This document shows, in pieces, positions 45,401-52,908 of a stretch of 64,000 bases of DNA (position 1 is its first letter; every line of letters begins with the position of its first letter). The position numbers and the translations under genes are program-made. The stretch is from Planctomycetaceae bacterium (GTDB lineage Bacteria; Planctomycetota; Planctomycetia; Planctomycetales; Planctomycetaceae). Where the stretch lies: the NCBI GenBank assembly GCA_019636285.1, contig JAHBXV010000001.1, positions 124,001 through 188,000 on the forward strand, written 5' to 3'. Under the pieces are notes generated by a model. That model searched no databases and was not told the DNA's origin. It worked only from the letters and a program-made list of their open reading frames with translations.

Positions 45401-45524
45401 GGTCGGGCACTGCGTCGAGCGGGAGGCTCGTGATCGAGACTGCTCCCGCGCCGAACAGCATGGCAGCCAGCAGCAGAACGACAAATCGATTGTCGAGCGA
45501 CCAGTTGATCAGCGAAGAAACCAT
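42417..45524 (-). CDS. czcA: Heavy-metal RND efflux pump, CzcA type
   Basis: A 1035-residue inner-membrane proton/cation antiporter that expels divalent metals. It has the 12-helix RND layout and starts with LINWSLDNRFVVLLLAAMLF. The proton-relay motif in helix 4 reads VDFGVIVDGAVVMVEN, with Asp-x5-Asp-x6-Glu spacing as in CzcA, which points to Zn/Co/Cd more than Cu/Ag. The porter domains include GDPQLGPIATGMSEIYQFEV and LPYVRIIIRRDALSRYGIN. ATG 45524 has GGAG about 12 bases upstream; the frame extends to 45590. Together with czcB and czcC it makes a tripartite exporter. Confidence 0.95.
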   Translation of the reverse strand: MVSSLINWSLDNRFVVLLLAAMLFGAGAVSITSLPLDAVPDLTNVQVQVLTTSPSLGPVEVEQFITFPVENAMSGLPRVEEIRSISRYGLSAVTVAFSEGTDIYWARNLVNERLQQARDQIPPGMGDPQLGPIATGMSEIYQFEVRANPGAGYSLMDLRTILDWQIAFQLRSVPGVIEVNTFGGELKTYEVQIDPHKLLNYGIGLGTVFQALEENNGNAGGGAIEHGAEQRLIRGEGLIGSLEDIRGIVLDNRDDGTAIRISDVAQVRFAPMLRQGAVTRDGNREAVTGMVMMLMGANSRQVVADVKAKIAEIETTLPPGVHIDVFYDRTELVEKTIHTIAENIGLGVFLVIVMLFLLLGDIRAGLIVAAAIPLSAMGALLAMNIAGVSANLMSLGAVDFGVIVDGAVVMVENAVRSASRHLRMTGDKRVPKSVFRESALEVGTPILFAGLIVIIVFLPILSLQGVEGKMFRPMAFTFMSALTGALILSVTVMPVLASLFLARRVSATDTWMVRGLKNAYVPLLRYAMAHPVRMITVSVAVFLVSVVVALRFGVEFVPKLDEGDLAIQAVRLPSISLDSSIEMTKRMERALLKFPQVESVVSKSGRPEIANDPMGVHQTDVLLRMKPPSEWPEPISKTALIEQMQEALEAAVPGNAYSFTQPIELRVQELVAGVRSDVGLSLYGDDLDVLKVHGDRIVQALNRVPGAADVQAQQVAGLPYVRIIIRRDALSRYGINSSDVLNAVSAIGGVTVGEVFEGQRRFPLQVRLAPEWRHDLESLKQLKIDDPQGRQIPISQLADIRLEDGPSEISRDAIRRRLLIQCNVRGRDLGGFVAEAQEVVAREVKLPPGYVLAWGGQFENLQQASRRLMIAVPVALFLIFSLLYVTFNSLKAMLLISLNVPIAATGGIFALWLRDMPFSISAGVGFIALFGIAVMNGVVLVEHIRHLRHTGHDVRSAVLTGAMDRLRPVFMTASCGALGFIPMAISGSAGAEVQRPLATVVIGGLVTCTILTLLVLPAIYRWFDTPPEETAASSH

Positions 45525-45579
45525 GTCCGAACTCCGGCGGGCGTCGACGGGGATGGGAAATTCTGGCAGGAAGGACGAA

Positions 45580-47052
45580 CTACTCCGCAAGCAGTTCGGA
45601 CAACATGCGGGACTTCAAGGAAAACCCTCCGGCAACAGCCACCCGCTCTCCGGACGTCAAGCCGCTCCGGACTTCAATCCCCTGTGGCCCTTGGCGACCG
45701 ATTTCGATGTCGCGACGCTCAAACTCCTCGTCGCCGGTCTGCACGAACACGAACGTGCGACCTTCGTGATTCATGACGGCTTCAGGGGCGACCTGGATAA
45801 CGGGATCGGTGTCGAGATTCGGCAAGTTGACGTTGACGAACATGCCGGGTTTGAGCAGTCCGTCGGGGTTCTCGGCAACGGCCCGCAGGCTGACCGTGCG
45901 GCTCGATTCCTGCACCACATCGCCCGTGTAAAAGATACGGGCCTCGAACGTCTGGTCGGGCCAGGCAGACGAGTGGATGCGAACGATCTTGTCCTGCAAG
46001 CGGGACAAAAGCGGAAGGTCGCTTTCGTAAATGTCGGCCGTCACCCAGACGGTGGAGAGGTTCGCGATCGTCAGGATCTGCCGTTCCGGGCCGACTCGCT
46101 CCAGCAGGACAACATCCTTGGAAATCACGGTCCCGTCGAAGGGAGCAACGACCGGATAGTGGGCCAGTTTCTCGCCGTCGCGATCCGGGTCGATCGACTG
46201 GAGCTGGTCATCGCGGAACCCAAGGATCTTGAGATTCGTTTCGGTGATCGCGATCGACGTCTTCAATTCCCGCACGGCCTGTTCCGCGAGCCGCGACGCC
46301 TGCACGGCATCCTGCGAGATTTGCTCCAAGAGCGCTCGCAACGTGGCACGTGTCGCCTGCTCGTCCGCCTGAGCTTCGAGAATCTGTCGCGTGGGAACGG
46401 CACCAGTCTCCCGTAGCGGGGCCAGTCGCTCCAGGTGTGACGTTGCACGGAGTTGAGCGACATAGGCCGTCATCAACTTCTCGCGGTAATCGCCCATCGT
46501 GCGATCCCGCATCGCCGACTCGATCTCGTCGACGGAGACGTTCTCGCGGATGAGGCGAATCATCTCGGTGGTGTTTCGGCCGACCTCGCGAGACCAGTCG
46601 TCCTTGAGCACGGCGAACTCCAGCTTGCGGCGGTTGCCGTACAGTTCCAGCATTCCCGCGCCGACTTCCTTGCTTTGGACCACCACCAGCAGTTCGCCCT
46701 GACGAACCTGCTGTCCAAACCGGACCAGCACTTCATCGACGCGCCCCTCCACCAGGGGAAAAACATGGGCCAGGCGGTCTTCGTTGAGCGCGATTTTTCC
46801 AGTCAACGTGAGCGATTGGTCGAGCGGCGCGAGCTCCGCTTCGGCGACTTTCAGACCGGCCGCTTCCCATAGCGACTTGGGAAACTCGACGGTCGTCGTT
46901 TCGGGAACAGACTCGCCCGTGGACGCTTTGCCATGGTTGTCCGCCGCCGGCCCATGTTCCGTGGAAGCCGACGGATGGCAGCCCGCGACACCGGTAACCG
47001 CGAGGACAACGGCGAAGGGCCAACTGCTGATGCGGGGTTTATCGAGACACAT
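45580..47052 (-). CDS. czcB: Periplasmic membrane-fusion protein of a metal exporter, CzcB type
   Basis: A 490-residue lipoprotein adaptor. The lipobox VAGC follows a hydrophobic stretch (PFAVVLAVTGVAGC), so it is likely attached to the inner membrane. A His/Glu/Asp-containing segment follows (STEHGPAADNHGKAS). The fusion-protein core shows LAHVFPLVEGRVDEVLVRFG, a long alpha-hairpin, and the barrel region YPVVAPFDGTVISKDVVL. ATG 47052 has GGAG seven bases upstream. It is the first gene of czcBAC and lies 195 bases after a small exported protein gene. Confidence 0.92.
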   Translation of the reverse strand: MCLDKPRISSWPFAVVLAVTGVAGCHPSASTEHGPAADNHGKASTGESVPETTTVEFPKSLWEAAGLKVAEAELAPLDQSLTLTGKIALNEDRLAHVFPLVEGRVDEVLVRFGQQVRQGELLVVVQSKEVGAGMLELYGNRRKLEFAVLKDDWSREVGRNTTEMIRLIRENVSVDEIESAMRDRTMGDYREKLMTAYVAQLRATSHLERLAPLRETGAVPTRQILEAQADEQATRATLRALLEQISQDAVQASRLAEQAVRELKTSIAITETNLKILGFRDDQLQSIDPDRDGEKLAHYPVVAPFDGTVISKDVVLLERVGPERQILTIANLSTVWVTADIYESDLPLLSRLQDKIVRIHSSAWPDQTFEARIFYTGDVVQESSRTVSLRAVAENPDGLLKPGMFVNVNLPNLDTDPVIQVAPEAVMNHEGRTFVFVQTGDEEFERRDIEIGRQGPQGIEVRSGLTSGERVAVAGGFSLKSRMLSELLAE

Positions 47053-47246
47053 GGGGAAACTCCACCAAAACGGCGACTCGTTTCTTGCGAGAAGCCGTCG
47101 CGAAAGTCGTGCGAGGACCGGCTATGAGACGATGACGACCGCCAGGTCGGACAGATGCGACAGCGGCGCGGCAGGGGGCTCTGTCACGAACGATCCGGGA
47201 GGGACTGCGACAGACGGCCAGAAAACATGGCCATCCCATCAAGCAA

Positions 47247-47705
47247 TCAACAACTCATCCGGCAGAGAAGATCCTGCAACGAGACAGGCGAAGCCATCGC
47301 GCGCGGACGATCGATCGACAGTCCCGAAACGGACCCGGCCGACACCGGTAAGACCCGTGCGTCGCGGGACGCGACGCTCAAAGAAAGCTGCGTCAGCACC
47401 TGCATGTCGGGACCGCTCGAACTTGCGGAGAGAGTTCGCGGCCAATAGGACGGCGGCGGCGGCTCATCGGTCGGCGATGAGGATGGGTCGGCCCCTTCCG
47501 GAAAGGAAAAATGCCAGTGCCATTCGCTCTGAGCCGAGGCGAGATCGCCACCGTGGAACCGGGCGACGTGTTCAGCAGACGGGACCGACGTCGAGTGGTC
47601 GTGTCCCCAGACCAACGGGCCCTGCCATAACGACAACGCGAGCATGAGCCGAATCGCCAAAGCGATCCGCCCGCAATCGGTCGTTAGGAAGGAGCCATTC
47701 CGCAT
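47247..47705 (-). CDS. Small exported histidine-containing protein heading the czc locus
   Basis: A 152-residue protein from ATG 47705 (alternative ATG 47714). It begins with a signal peptide (GRIALAIRLMLALSLWQGPL) followed by potential metal ligands: GHDHS directly after the predicted cleavage site, AEHVARFHGG, and EWHWHFSFPEG. The C-terminal half is Ser/Pro-rich without a recognisable fold; two cysteines sit at the very end (CRMSC). Same strand and 195 bases upstream of czcB. A periplasmic metal sensor or carrier for the exporter is possible, but only the location and the His clusters support that. Confidence 0.6.
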   Translation of the reverse strand: MRNGSFLTTDCGRIALAIRLMLALSLWQGPLVWGHDHSTSVPSAEHVARFHGGDLASAQSEWHWHFSFPEGADPSSSPTDEPPPPSYWPRTLSASSSGPDMQVLTQLSLSVASRDARVLPVSAGSVSGLSIDRPRAMASPVSLQDLLCRMSC

Positions 47706-47951
47706 GGGTGACATCGCTAAACGGGACTATCCCATCAAGTTTATCGGATGGATGGTCGTTCGTCGACGACCGTCCTGCGAAGAAAATCCTGTCGAACCCG
47801 TAAAGTTCGCGGTTCTGTAGCGTGTCGCCGGCGGGAATTACCGGGCGTATGGTCAGTGAGCCCCCTTCGCTCGCCCCTTGTCGAGCCACCGATTAAGATT
47901 GGCGGCACTTTGAATCGCTGAACCACGATGCCCCACTGGAGATCGGTCACC

Positions 47952-48695
47952 ATGCTGCGAACTGTCCTGGCCCTGAATCTGTGCCTGCTGACGAGTGTTT
48001 TGTCGGCGAAGGACGATGCCAATCAGGCTCCCGCCGAACAAGCCGGTCTGCGCCAGTTGTTTAACGGGACGGACCTGACGGGCTGGAATGGCGACCCGCG
48101 GCTGTGGAGCGTGCGCGACGGGGTCATTCATGGCGAGACCACGCCTGAAAACGTCGCCAATGGCAACACGTTCCTGATCTGGAAGGATGGAACTCTCAAG
48201 GACTTCGAATTGCGCCTGTCATTCCGCTGCAACGCCACGAACAATTCCGGCATTCAGTACCGCTCCAAACACATCACCGATGGCAGCGTGCGAAATGATT
48301 GGGTGGTGCGTGGCTACCAGCACGAGATCCGCAACGAGGTCGATTTCCCGAACACCAGCAGCTTCATTTACGACGAAGGTGGCAAGCGCGGCCGCATCTG
48401 CCAGGTGGGCGAAGTCGTTCGTTGGGAGACCGACGGCAAGAAAGTTCTCAAGTCGGACCTGATCGACCAGGACGAGTTCAAGAAACTCTTCAAGCTGGAT
48501 GATTGGAACGACGTCGTCATCCTCGCCGAGGGAAATCGTATCCGCCATTACCTTAATGGTCGGTTGATTCTCGACTTCACCGACGCCGATCCGGCGCTGG
48601 CACTGTCGGAAGGCGTATTGGCCTTGCAACTGCATGCCGGCAAACCCATGTGGGCCGAGTACAAGAACATTCGCCTCCGTGAGATCATGAAGTAG
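47952..48695 (+). CDS. DUF1080 (3-keto-disaccharide hydrolase-like) secreted protein
   Basis: A 247-residue exported protein with a signal peptide (RTVLALNLCLLTSVLSA) and one DUF1080 domain, a concanavalin-like fold abundant in planctomycetes and Verrucomicrobia. Signature stretches: LFNGTDLTGWNGDPRLWSVR, GVIHGETTPENVANGNTFLI, NATNNSGIQYRSKH, and WNDVVILAEGNRIRHYLNGR. Activity on 3-keto-sugars has been reported for some members; here it is inferred only. ATG 47952 fits the signal peptide; the frame is open to 47928. The next gene starts 111 bases downstream. Confidence 0.9.
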   Translation: MLRTVLALNLCLLTSVLSAKDDANQAPAEQAGLRQLFNGTDLTGWNGDPRLWSVRDGVIHGETTPENVANGNTFLIWKDGTLKDFELRLSFRCNATNNSGIQYRSKHITDGSVRNDWVVRGYQHEIRNEVDFPNTSSFIYDEGGKRGRICQVGEVVRWETDGKKVLKSDLIDQDEFKKLFKLDDWNDVVILAEGNRIRHYLNGRLILDFTDADPALALSEGVLALQLHAGKPMWAEYKNIRLREIMK

Positions 48696-48806
48696 CGGTC
48701 ATTGCCGGTTGATAAACGCAGCGATACTGGTCAGACCGCGCGTAGGCTCTGGCCGGCTGCTATTTCCCTTTCTGGCTTCTTTATTCTTTCAGGATTCGCG
48801 ACCAAC

Positions 48807-49196
48807 ATGGACCACGCCGCCGAGGCTGAACTGCTCAAACTCAGCCGTCAACTGCTCGACTCGATTGATTCCGGCAACTGGGCCGCGTACTGCGAACTGT
48901 GCGACCCGTCGATCACCTGTTTCGAGCCCGAAGCGAACGGCCATCTCGTGGAAGGGATGCCGTTTCATAAGTTCTATTTCGACCTCCCGGGATCGGGAAC
49001 GCCGAAGCAATCGTCGATCGTATCACCCAAGGTGCGCGTGTTCGGCGATGGCGCCGTGGTGACCTACGTCCGCGCGGTGCAAAAGCTGACCGCGGACGGG
49101 GCTCCCGTCACCGTCTGTGCCGACGAGACCCGCGTCTGGCAGCGCATTGGCGGTGCTTGGAAACACGTTCATTTTCACCGTTCGCCGTGCGCGTAG
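48807..49196 (+). CDS. CaMKII association domain-like protein (NTF2-like fold)
   Basis: A 129-residue protein matching the association domain of calcium/calmodulin-dependent kinase II, an NTF2-like fold. The signature ITCFEPEANGHLVEGMPFHK followed by FYFDLPGSG is nearly identical in bacterial and animal members, as is the end GAWKHVHFHRS. No kinase domain is present; bacterial members are stand-alone and probably oligomeric, with unknown ligands. ATG 48807 has AGGA 12 bases upstream; the frame is open to 48702. Its stop codon TAG is the first three bases of a palindromic repeat at 49194. Confidence 0.85.
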   Translation: MDHAAEAELLKLSRQLLDSIDSGNWAAYCELCDPSITCFEPEANGHLVEGMPFHKFYFDLPGSGTPKQSSIVSPKVRVFGDGAVVTYVRAVQKLTADGAPVTVCADETRVWQRIGGAWKHVHFHRSPCA

Positions 49197-49325
49197 TGCT
49201 TTGTCAATGTGAATGATTCGGGTGTGTGCCACTGGCTCCGCCAGTGCGTCTTGTTATGGACGATCCATTTAAGGCACACTGGCGGAGCCAGTGGCACACG
49301 ACGATTCTCAGTTTCGCCGTGAGTC
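49194..49325. repeat. Palindromic MITE-like repeat, copy A
   Basis: About 132 bases. The core arms are GTGTGCCACTGGC / TCC / GCCAGTG (49224-49246) and its reverse complement (49275-49299); each arm is itself a hairpin CACTGGC-TCC-GCCAGTG. Outer parts are also related: the left begins TAGTGCTTTGTCA, the right ends TTTCGCCGTGAGTC. Its first three bases are the stop codon of the CaMKII-AD gene. Copy B at 63654-63783, read in reverse complement, matches over nearly the whole length. No coding capacity. Confidence 0.85.
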
Positions 49326-49346
49326 GACGACTTCGGGAGACGTTCC

Positions 49347-49718
49347 ATGCCAGAAGGTCTCCTTCTCTCGCGAGACTTGTTCTTCACGGGAAAGATCACT
49401 GGCACGGCGAGCGGAATCGGGAAATCGATTCGGACCGTGGGCAGCCTGGACGGCCTTCAGCAGGCGCTGACGCCATCCACGCGGCTGGTTCTTTTGGACC
49501 TGGCGATTTCCGGCATCACGCCGACTGATGTCGCGCAAGTTGTCGCGGCCTGTCCGGGACCGCGCCTGGTCGCATTTGGTCCACACGTTGATACGGTCTC
49601 GCTACAAGCCGCCAAGGACGCCGGCTTCCATGAGGTGCTGCCGCGAAGCCGCTTTTCCTCGGCTCTACCCGAGTTGCTGCGGCAATGGCTGGCCGAGCCG
49701 ACGACGGACGCTTCGTAA
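49347..49718 (+). CDS. Degenerate response-regulator receiver-like protein
   Basis: A 123-residue protein with the alternating strand-helix pattern of a receiver domain: LVLLDLAISGITPTDVAQVV (beta3 with a possible phospho-acceptor Asp in LLDL), RLVAFGPHVDTVSLQAAKDA (beta4-alpha4), GFHEVLPRSRFSSALPELL (beta5-alpha5, where the conserved Lys of receivers reads Arg or is missing). The N-terminal acidic pair is not visible. So the fold looks like a receiver, but the phosphorylation chemistry may be lost. No output domain. Start ATG 49347. It is convergent with lysC, with eight bases between stops. Confidence 0.62.
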   Translation: MPEGLLLSRDLFFTGKITGTASGIGKSIRTVGSLDGLQQALTPSTRLVLLDLAISGITPTDVAQVVAACPGPRLVAFGPHVDTVSLQAAKDAGFHEVLPRSRFSSALPELLRQWLAEPTTDAS

Positions 49719-49726
49719 CGGCGCGG

Positions 49727-51526
49727 TCAACCGACCTCGGTGAGGCCGAATTCCTTGAGCAGCGCGGCATGGGCCGACTTCGCGGTCGTGGGCGAGACAA
49801 CCGCGCTGACCCGAATCTCGCTGGTGTTCACCATGTCGACGTTCACGTCGGCCGCCCCTAATGCCGCGAACATCCGTTCGCCGACGCCGGTATGGCTGCG
49901 CAGGCCGATTCCGATCACGCTGAGCAGGGCAATCTCCCGCTCGAACGAGACCTGGGCGCCTTCCCAATGCTCGCCCAGTTCGCGCACAAGCAAGAGGCAG
50001 CGTTCGAGGTCCGAACGGGGAACGGTAAACGAGATGTCGGTTCGGCCTTCCAGGCCGATGTTCTGAACAATCATATCGACCATCACGCCCCCTTCGCCCA
50101 CCGCGGCGAAGACTTCAGCGGCCACGCCCGGCCGATTGGCGATGCCGCGAATGGTGATGCGCGATTGCCCTTCGTCCAACTGCACTTCGCTGACGACGAT
50201 GTCCTCCATGCTCGCCAGTCGCGAGACGACGTCGCGTTCCAGTTCATCGCGCGAGACGGGAGCCGCGTCGGTCGGGATATTCTGATAGCCGACGGCCAGC
50301 GGCTGCGTGACGGCGTCATGCAGCGAGAATCCATCGTGGGCCGCGTTGAGCGCCGCGACCGACTGCTCGCGATTGACCAAGACCGAGATTTTGATCTCGC
50401 TGGTGGTAATCATGAGGATGTTCACGCCAGCCTCGGAGAGCGATTGGAACATCTGAGCCGCGACGCCCGTATGCGTTCGCATTCCGGCTCCGACGACCGA
50501 CACTTTCGCCACGTTCGTCCCGTGCTGAACAGTCCCGGCTCCCAGTTTCGCAACAGCCGCCTCGGCCGCCGTCAAGGCCTCCGCGAGATCGCTTTCCGGC
50601 ACGGTGAACGACACTTCCGCGAGTCCGGCGGTCGCCACGTCCTGCACCACCATGTCGATGGCGATCTTGCGGCGCGACATCTCGGCGAACAGTGTCGCGA
50701 GGACGCCCGGCCGATCCGGCAGCCCGCGCAGGTTGACGATCGCCTCGCTCTTGACGAGCGCCACGCCCGAGACCACCGGGAGCGTTGCCGAATCGGCCAC
50801 CGGCGCGATCAGCGTTCCCGCCCCTTCCATGTATGCCGGTCGGACGAGGAGCGGCACGCGATACTTCTTCGCGAACTCGATCGAGCGCGAATGCATCTTG
50901 CCGCCGCCCAGGCTGGTCAGCTCCAGCATTTCGTCATAGGCAATCCGCTCCAGCCGGCGGGCGCGCTTCACGATCCGCGGATCGGTGGTGTAGATGCCGT
51001 CGACGTCGGTATAGATCTCGCAGACGTCGGCCTGCAAGACGGCTGCCAAGGCGGTGGCCGTCGTGTCGCTGCCGCCGCGACCCAGCGTGGTGATGTTGAA
51101 GTCGTCATCGATTCCCTGAAAACCGGCGGCGATGACGATGCGGCCTTCCCGCAGCGCGTTGCGAATGCGTTCGGTATCGATCCGCCGAATGCGGGCCTTG
51201 GTGAATGACGAATCGGTGAAAATGCCGATCTGGTAGCCGGTGAAACTGATGACCGGTTCGCCCAGCGTGTGGACTGCCATCGCCAGCAGGGCGACCGATT
51301 CCTGTTCCCCGGTCGCCAGCAGCATGTCCATCTCGCGCGGCGGCGGAGCCTCGCTGATTTCGCCGGCCAGCTCGATCAATTCATCGGTCTTGTCGCCCCG
51401 CGCGCTGACCACCACGACGACGTCATTCCCCGCGCGGCGCGTGTTGACGATTCTCTCGGCGGCCAGTCGCAAACGGGAAGCGTCCGCGACGCTGCTGCCA
51501 CCGTATTTCTGTACAATGAGTGCCAC
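49727..51526 (-). CDS. lysC: Aspartate kinase with four ACT domains
   Basis: LysC phosphorylates aspartate, the first step to lysine, threonine and methionine. The 599-residue product begins with the kinase domain ([20 protein letters not shown], about 1-245; [20 protein letters not shown] is the active-site region). The regulatory half has two tandem ACT pairs: the usual pair (about 265-405, [19 protein letters not shown]) and a second pair (about 430-595) with the paralogous [19 protein letters not shown]. Usual LysC has about 400 residues, so the second pair is a duplication. GTG 51526 is chosen because ALIVQKYGG is the family start; the frame extends to 51565. Divergent from the gamma-carbonic anhydrase gene. 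Confidence 0.94.
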   Translation of the reverse strand: MALIVQKYGGSSVADASRLRLAAERIVNTRRAGNDVVVVVSARGDKTDELIELAGEISEAPPPREMDMLLATGEQESVALLAMAVHTLGEPVISFTGYQIGIFTDSSFTKARIRRIDTERIRNALREGRIVIAAGFQGIDDDFNITTLGRGGSDTTATALAAVLQADVCEIYTDVDGIYTTDPRIVKRARRLERIAYDEMLELTSLGGGKMHSRSIEFAKKYRVPLLVRPAYMEGAGTLIAPVADSATLPVVSGVALVKSEAIVNLRGLPDRPGVLATLFAEMSRRKIAIDMVVQDVATAGLAEVSFTVPESDLAEALTAAEAAVAKLGAGTVQHGTNVAKVSVVGAGMRTHTGVAAQMFQSLSEAGVNILMITTSEIKISVLVNREQSVAALNAAHDGFSLHDAVTQPLAVGYQNIPTDAAPVSRDELERDVVSRLASMEDIVVSEVQLDEGQSRITIRGIANRPGVAAEVFAAVGEGGVMVDMIVQNIGLEGRTDISFTVPRSDLERCLLLVRELGEHWEGAQVSFEREIALLSVIGIGLRSHTGVGERMFAALGAADVNVDMVNTSEIRVSAVVSPTTAKSAHAALLKEFGLTEVG

Positions 51527-51701
51527 AACCCGAACCCAGCATCCGAAAAACAAGACCGATCCCACACTTCGCAGACCCGCCGCGAGACATTTTCAGCCTC
51601 TGGCGATCCGACGAGCGGGCATCATAAACACCGAACCGGCGACAGGACAGGGAGCGAGACCCGGTCGTCCCACCCTGTCCGGTTCCAACAGGAACACCCC
51701 G

Positions 51702-52301
51702 ATGACGTCCGATGGAACTGAGCCCAATCACGGGTGGCCAGTCCCAACCCCCATGGAACCACCCCTTGTCCCCTATCCAGATGTTCCCTGGGACTGGGAG
51801 GCTCTGCGAACCGAACCGATCATCGACCCGACCGCCTATGTCGCCCCGGGAGCCGTGGTCTACGGCCGCGTGAAACTCGCCGCCCGCAGTTCCATCTGGT
51901 ACGGCTGCGTGTTGCGGGGCGACCACGAATGGATTTCGGTGGGCGAAGACTCGAATATTCAGGACGGTTCGGTCCTGCATGTCGACCAGGGCTATCCGTG
52001 CATCGTTGGCAAACGAGTCACCGTCGGCCACAAGGCGGTCGTTCACGCCTGCACCGTCGAAGACGACGCCCTGATCGGCATTGGCAGCCTCGTTCTCAGC
52101 CGGGCCGTCATCGGGGCCGGGGCGCTCGTCGCGGCAGGGGCCGTCGTACTCGAGGGAACCCATGTGCCGCCGGGAACCCTGTGGGCGGGCTGTCCGGCGA
52201 AACAGATTCGCGAACTGACGTCCGAGCAGCGCGAACGGATGGCCAAAAACGCCCTGCACTATGTCAACAACGCCGCTGCCCATCGCGCGGCGGGACGGTG
52301 A
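51702..52301 (+). CDS. Gamma-type carbonic anhydrase family protein
   Basis: A 199-residue left-handed beta-helix protein. The hexapeptide turns are visible in succession (PTAYVAPGAVVYGRVKLAAR, SSIWYGCVLRGDHEWISVGE, DSNIQDGSVLHVDQGY), and the three zinc ligands are His in VLHVDQ and the two in VGHKAVVHACTVEDDALIGI. It ends with an alpha-helical cap. Bacterial YrdA/PaaY-like members bind zinc; carbonic anhydrase activity varies. ATG 51702 has AGGAA nine bases upstream; ATG 51753 is an alternative. The frame is open far upstream but overlaps lysC and is not coding there. Confidence 0.9.
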   Translation: MTSDGTEPNHGWPVPTPMEPPLVPYPDVPWDWEALRTEPIIDPTAYVAPGAVVYGRVKLAARSSIWYGCVLRGDHEWISVGEDSNIQDGSVLHVDQGYPCIVGKRVTVGHKAVVHACTVEDDALIGIGSLVLSRAVIGAGALVAAGAVVLEGTHVPPGTLWAGCPAKQIRELTSEQRERMAKNALHYVNNAAAHRAAGR

Positions 52302-52324
52302 AGTTCCCGGCCTTGCCTATTTGG

Positions 52325-52780
52325 CTACGGCATGACGAAGCCGTGCTGGTTGGGACGGACGGTCAAGACCGGACAGGTCGCCATCCGCACGAGGTTTTCC
52401 GCGACGCTTCCCATCAGGACATGCGCGAGGCCGGTTCGCCCGTGCGTTGTCGCGACGAGTAAATCGATCTCGTTCTCGCGGGCATATCGCAGAATCTCGA
52501 GCACTGGCTTTCCTTCGAGCACCGCCCGGACACAGGAGAGGGACGTCTCACCGGGAAGTCTCGCCAGCGTCTGCTCGGCGACCGTTCGCGACTCCTGGAT
52601 CTGGCTGGGAAGCGCCAGTCCCAGCTCAAAGGTCGGCGTCAGCGTCGGGTGAAATTCCAGGACATGAATCAAATGCAATTCGGCCTGGAACCGCGTGGCC
52701 AGTTCTTGCCCATAGCGAATGGCCGCCTGGCTGAATTCGCTGAAATCGGTCGGTACGAGGATCTTCCGGAGAGCGATCAT
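52325..52780 (-). CDS. Universal stress protein (UspA family)
   Basis: A 151-residue single-domain Usp. Start KILVPTDFSEFSQAAIRYG, then LHLIHVLEFH, ILRYAREN-EIDLLVATTHGR, and the ATP-binding glycine loop HGRTGLAHVLMGSVAENLVR (G-x2-G-x9-G-S pattern). The family binds ATP or AMP and helps survival under stress. Start ATG 52780. It is convergent with the gamma-carbonic anhydrase gene; the stops are 23 bases apart. Confidence 0.93.
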   Translation of the reverse strand: MIALRKILVPTDFSEFSQAAIRYGQELATRFQAELHLIHVLEFHPTLTPTFELGLALPSQIQESRTVAEQTLARLPGETSLSCVRAVLEGKPVLEILRYARENEIDLLVATTHGRTGLAHVLMGSVAENLVRMATCPVLTVRPNQHGFVMP

Positions 52781-52908
52781 TGTCTGAATTCCATCGGTCT
52801 ATCGGTCGTGGATGGCCTTACCTCTTTTTGTACCCACGAGAGGCCAAATTGACGAGGCCGTCTTCATCGACTGCATATCAGCAACGATCGCGAGAAGATG
52901 CTGGCCAC

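Noticed and set aside
49892-51208. 438-codon plus-strand open frame rich in His/Arg/Asp
   Set aside because: Antisense to lysC; the His/Arg richness is a reverse-frame artefact and does not indicate a metal-binding protein.
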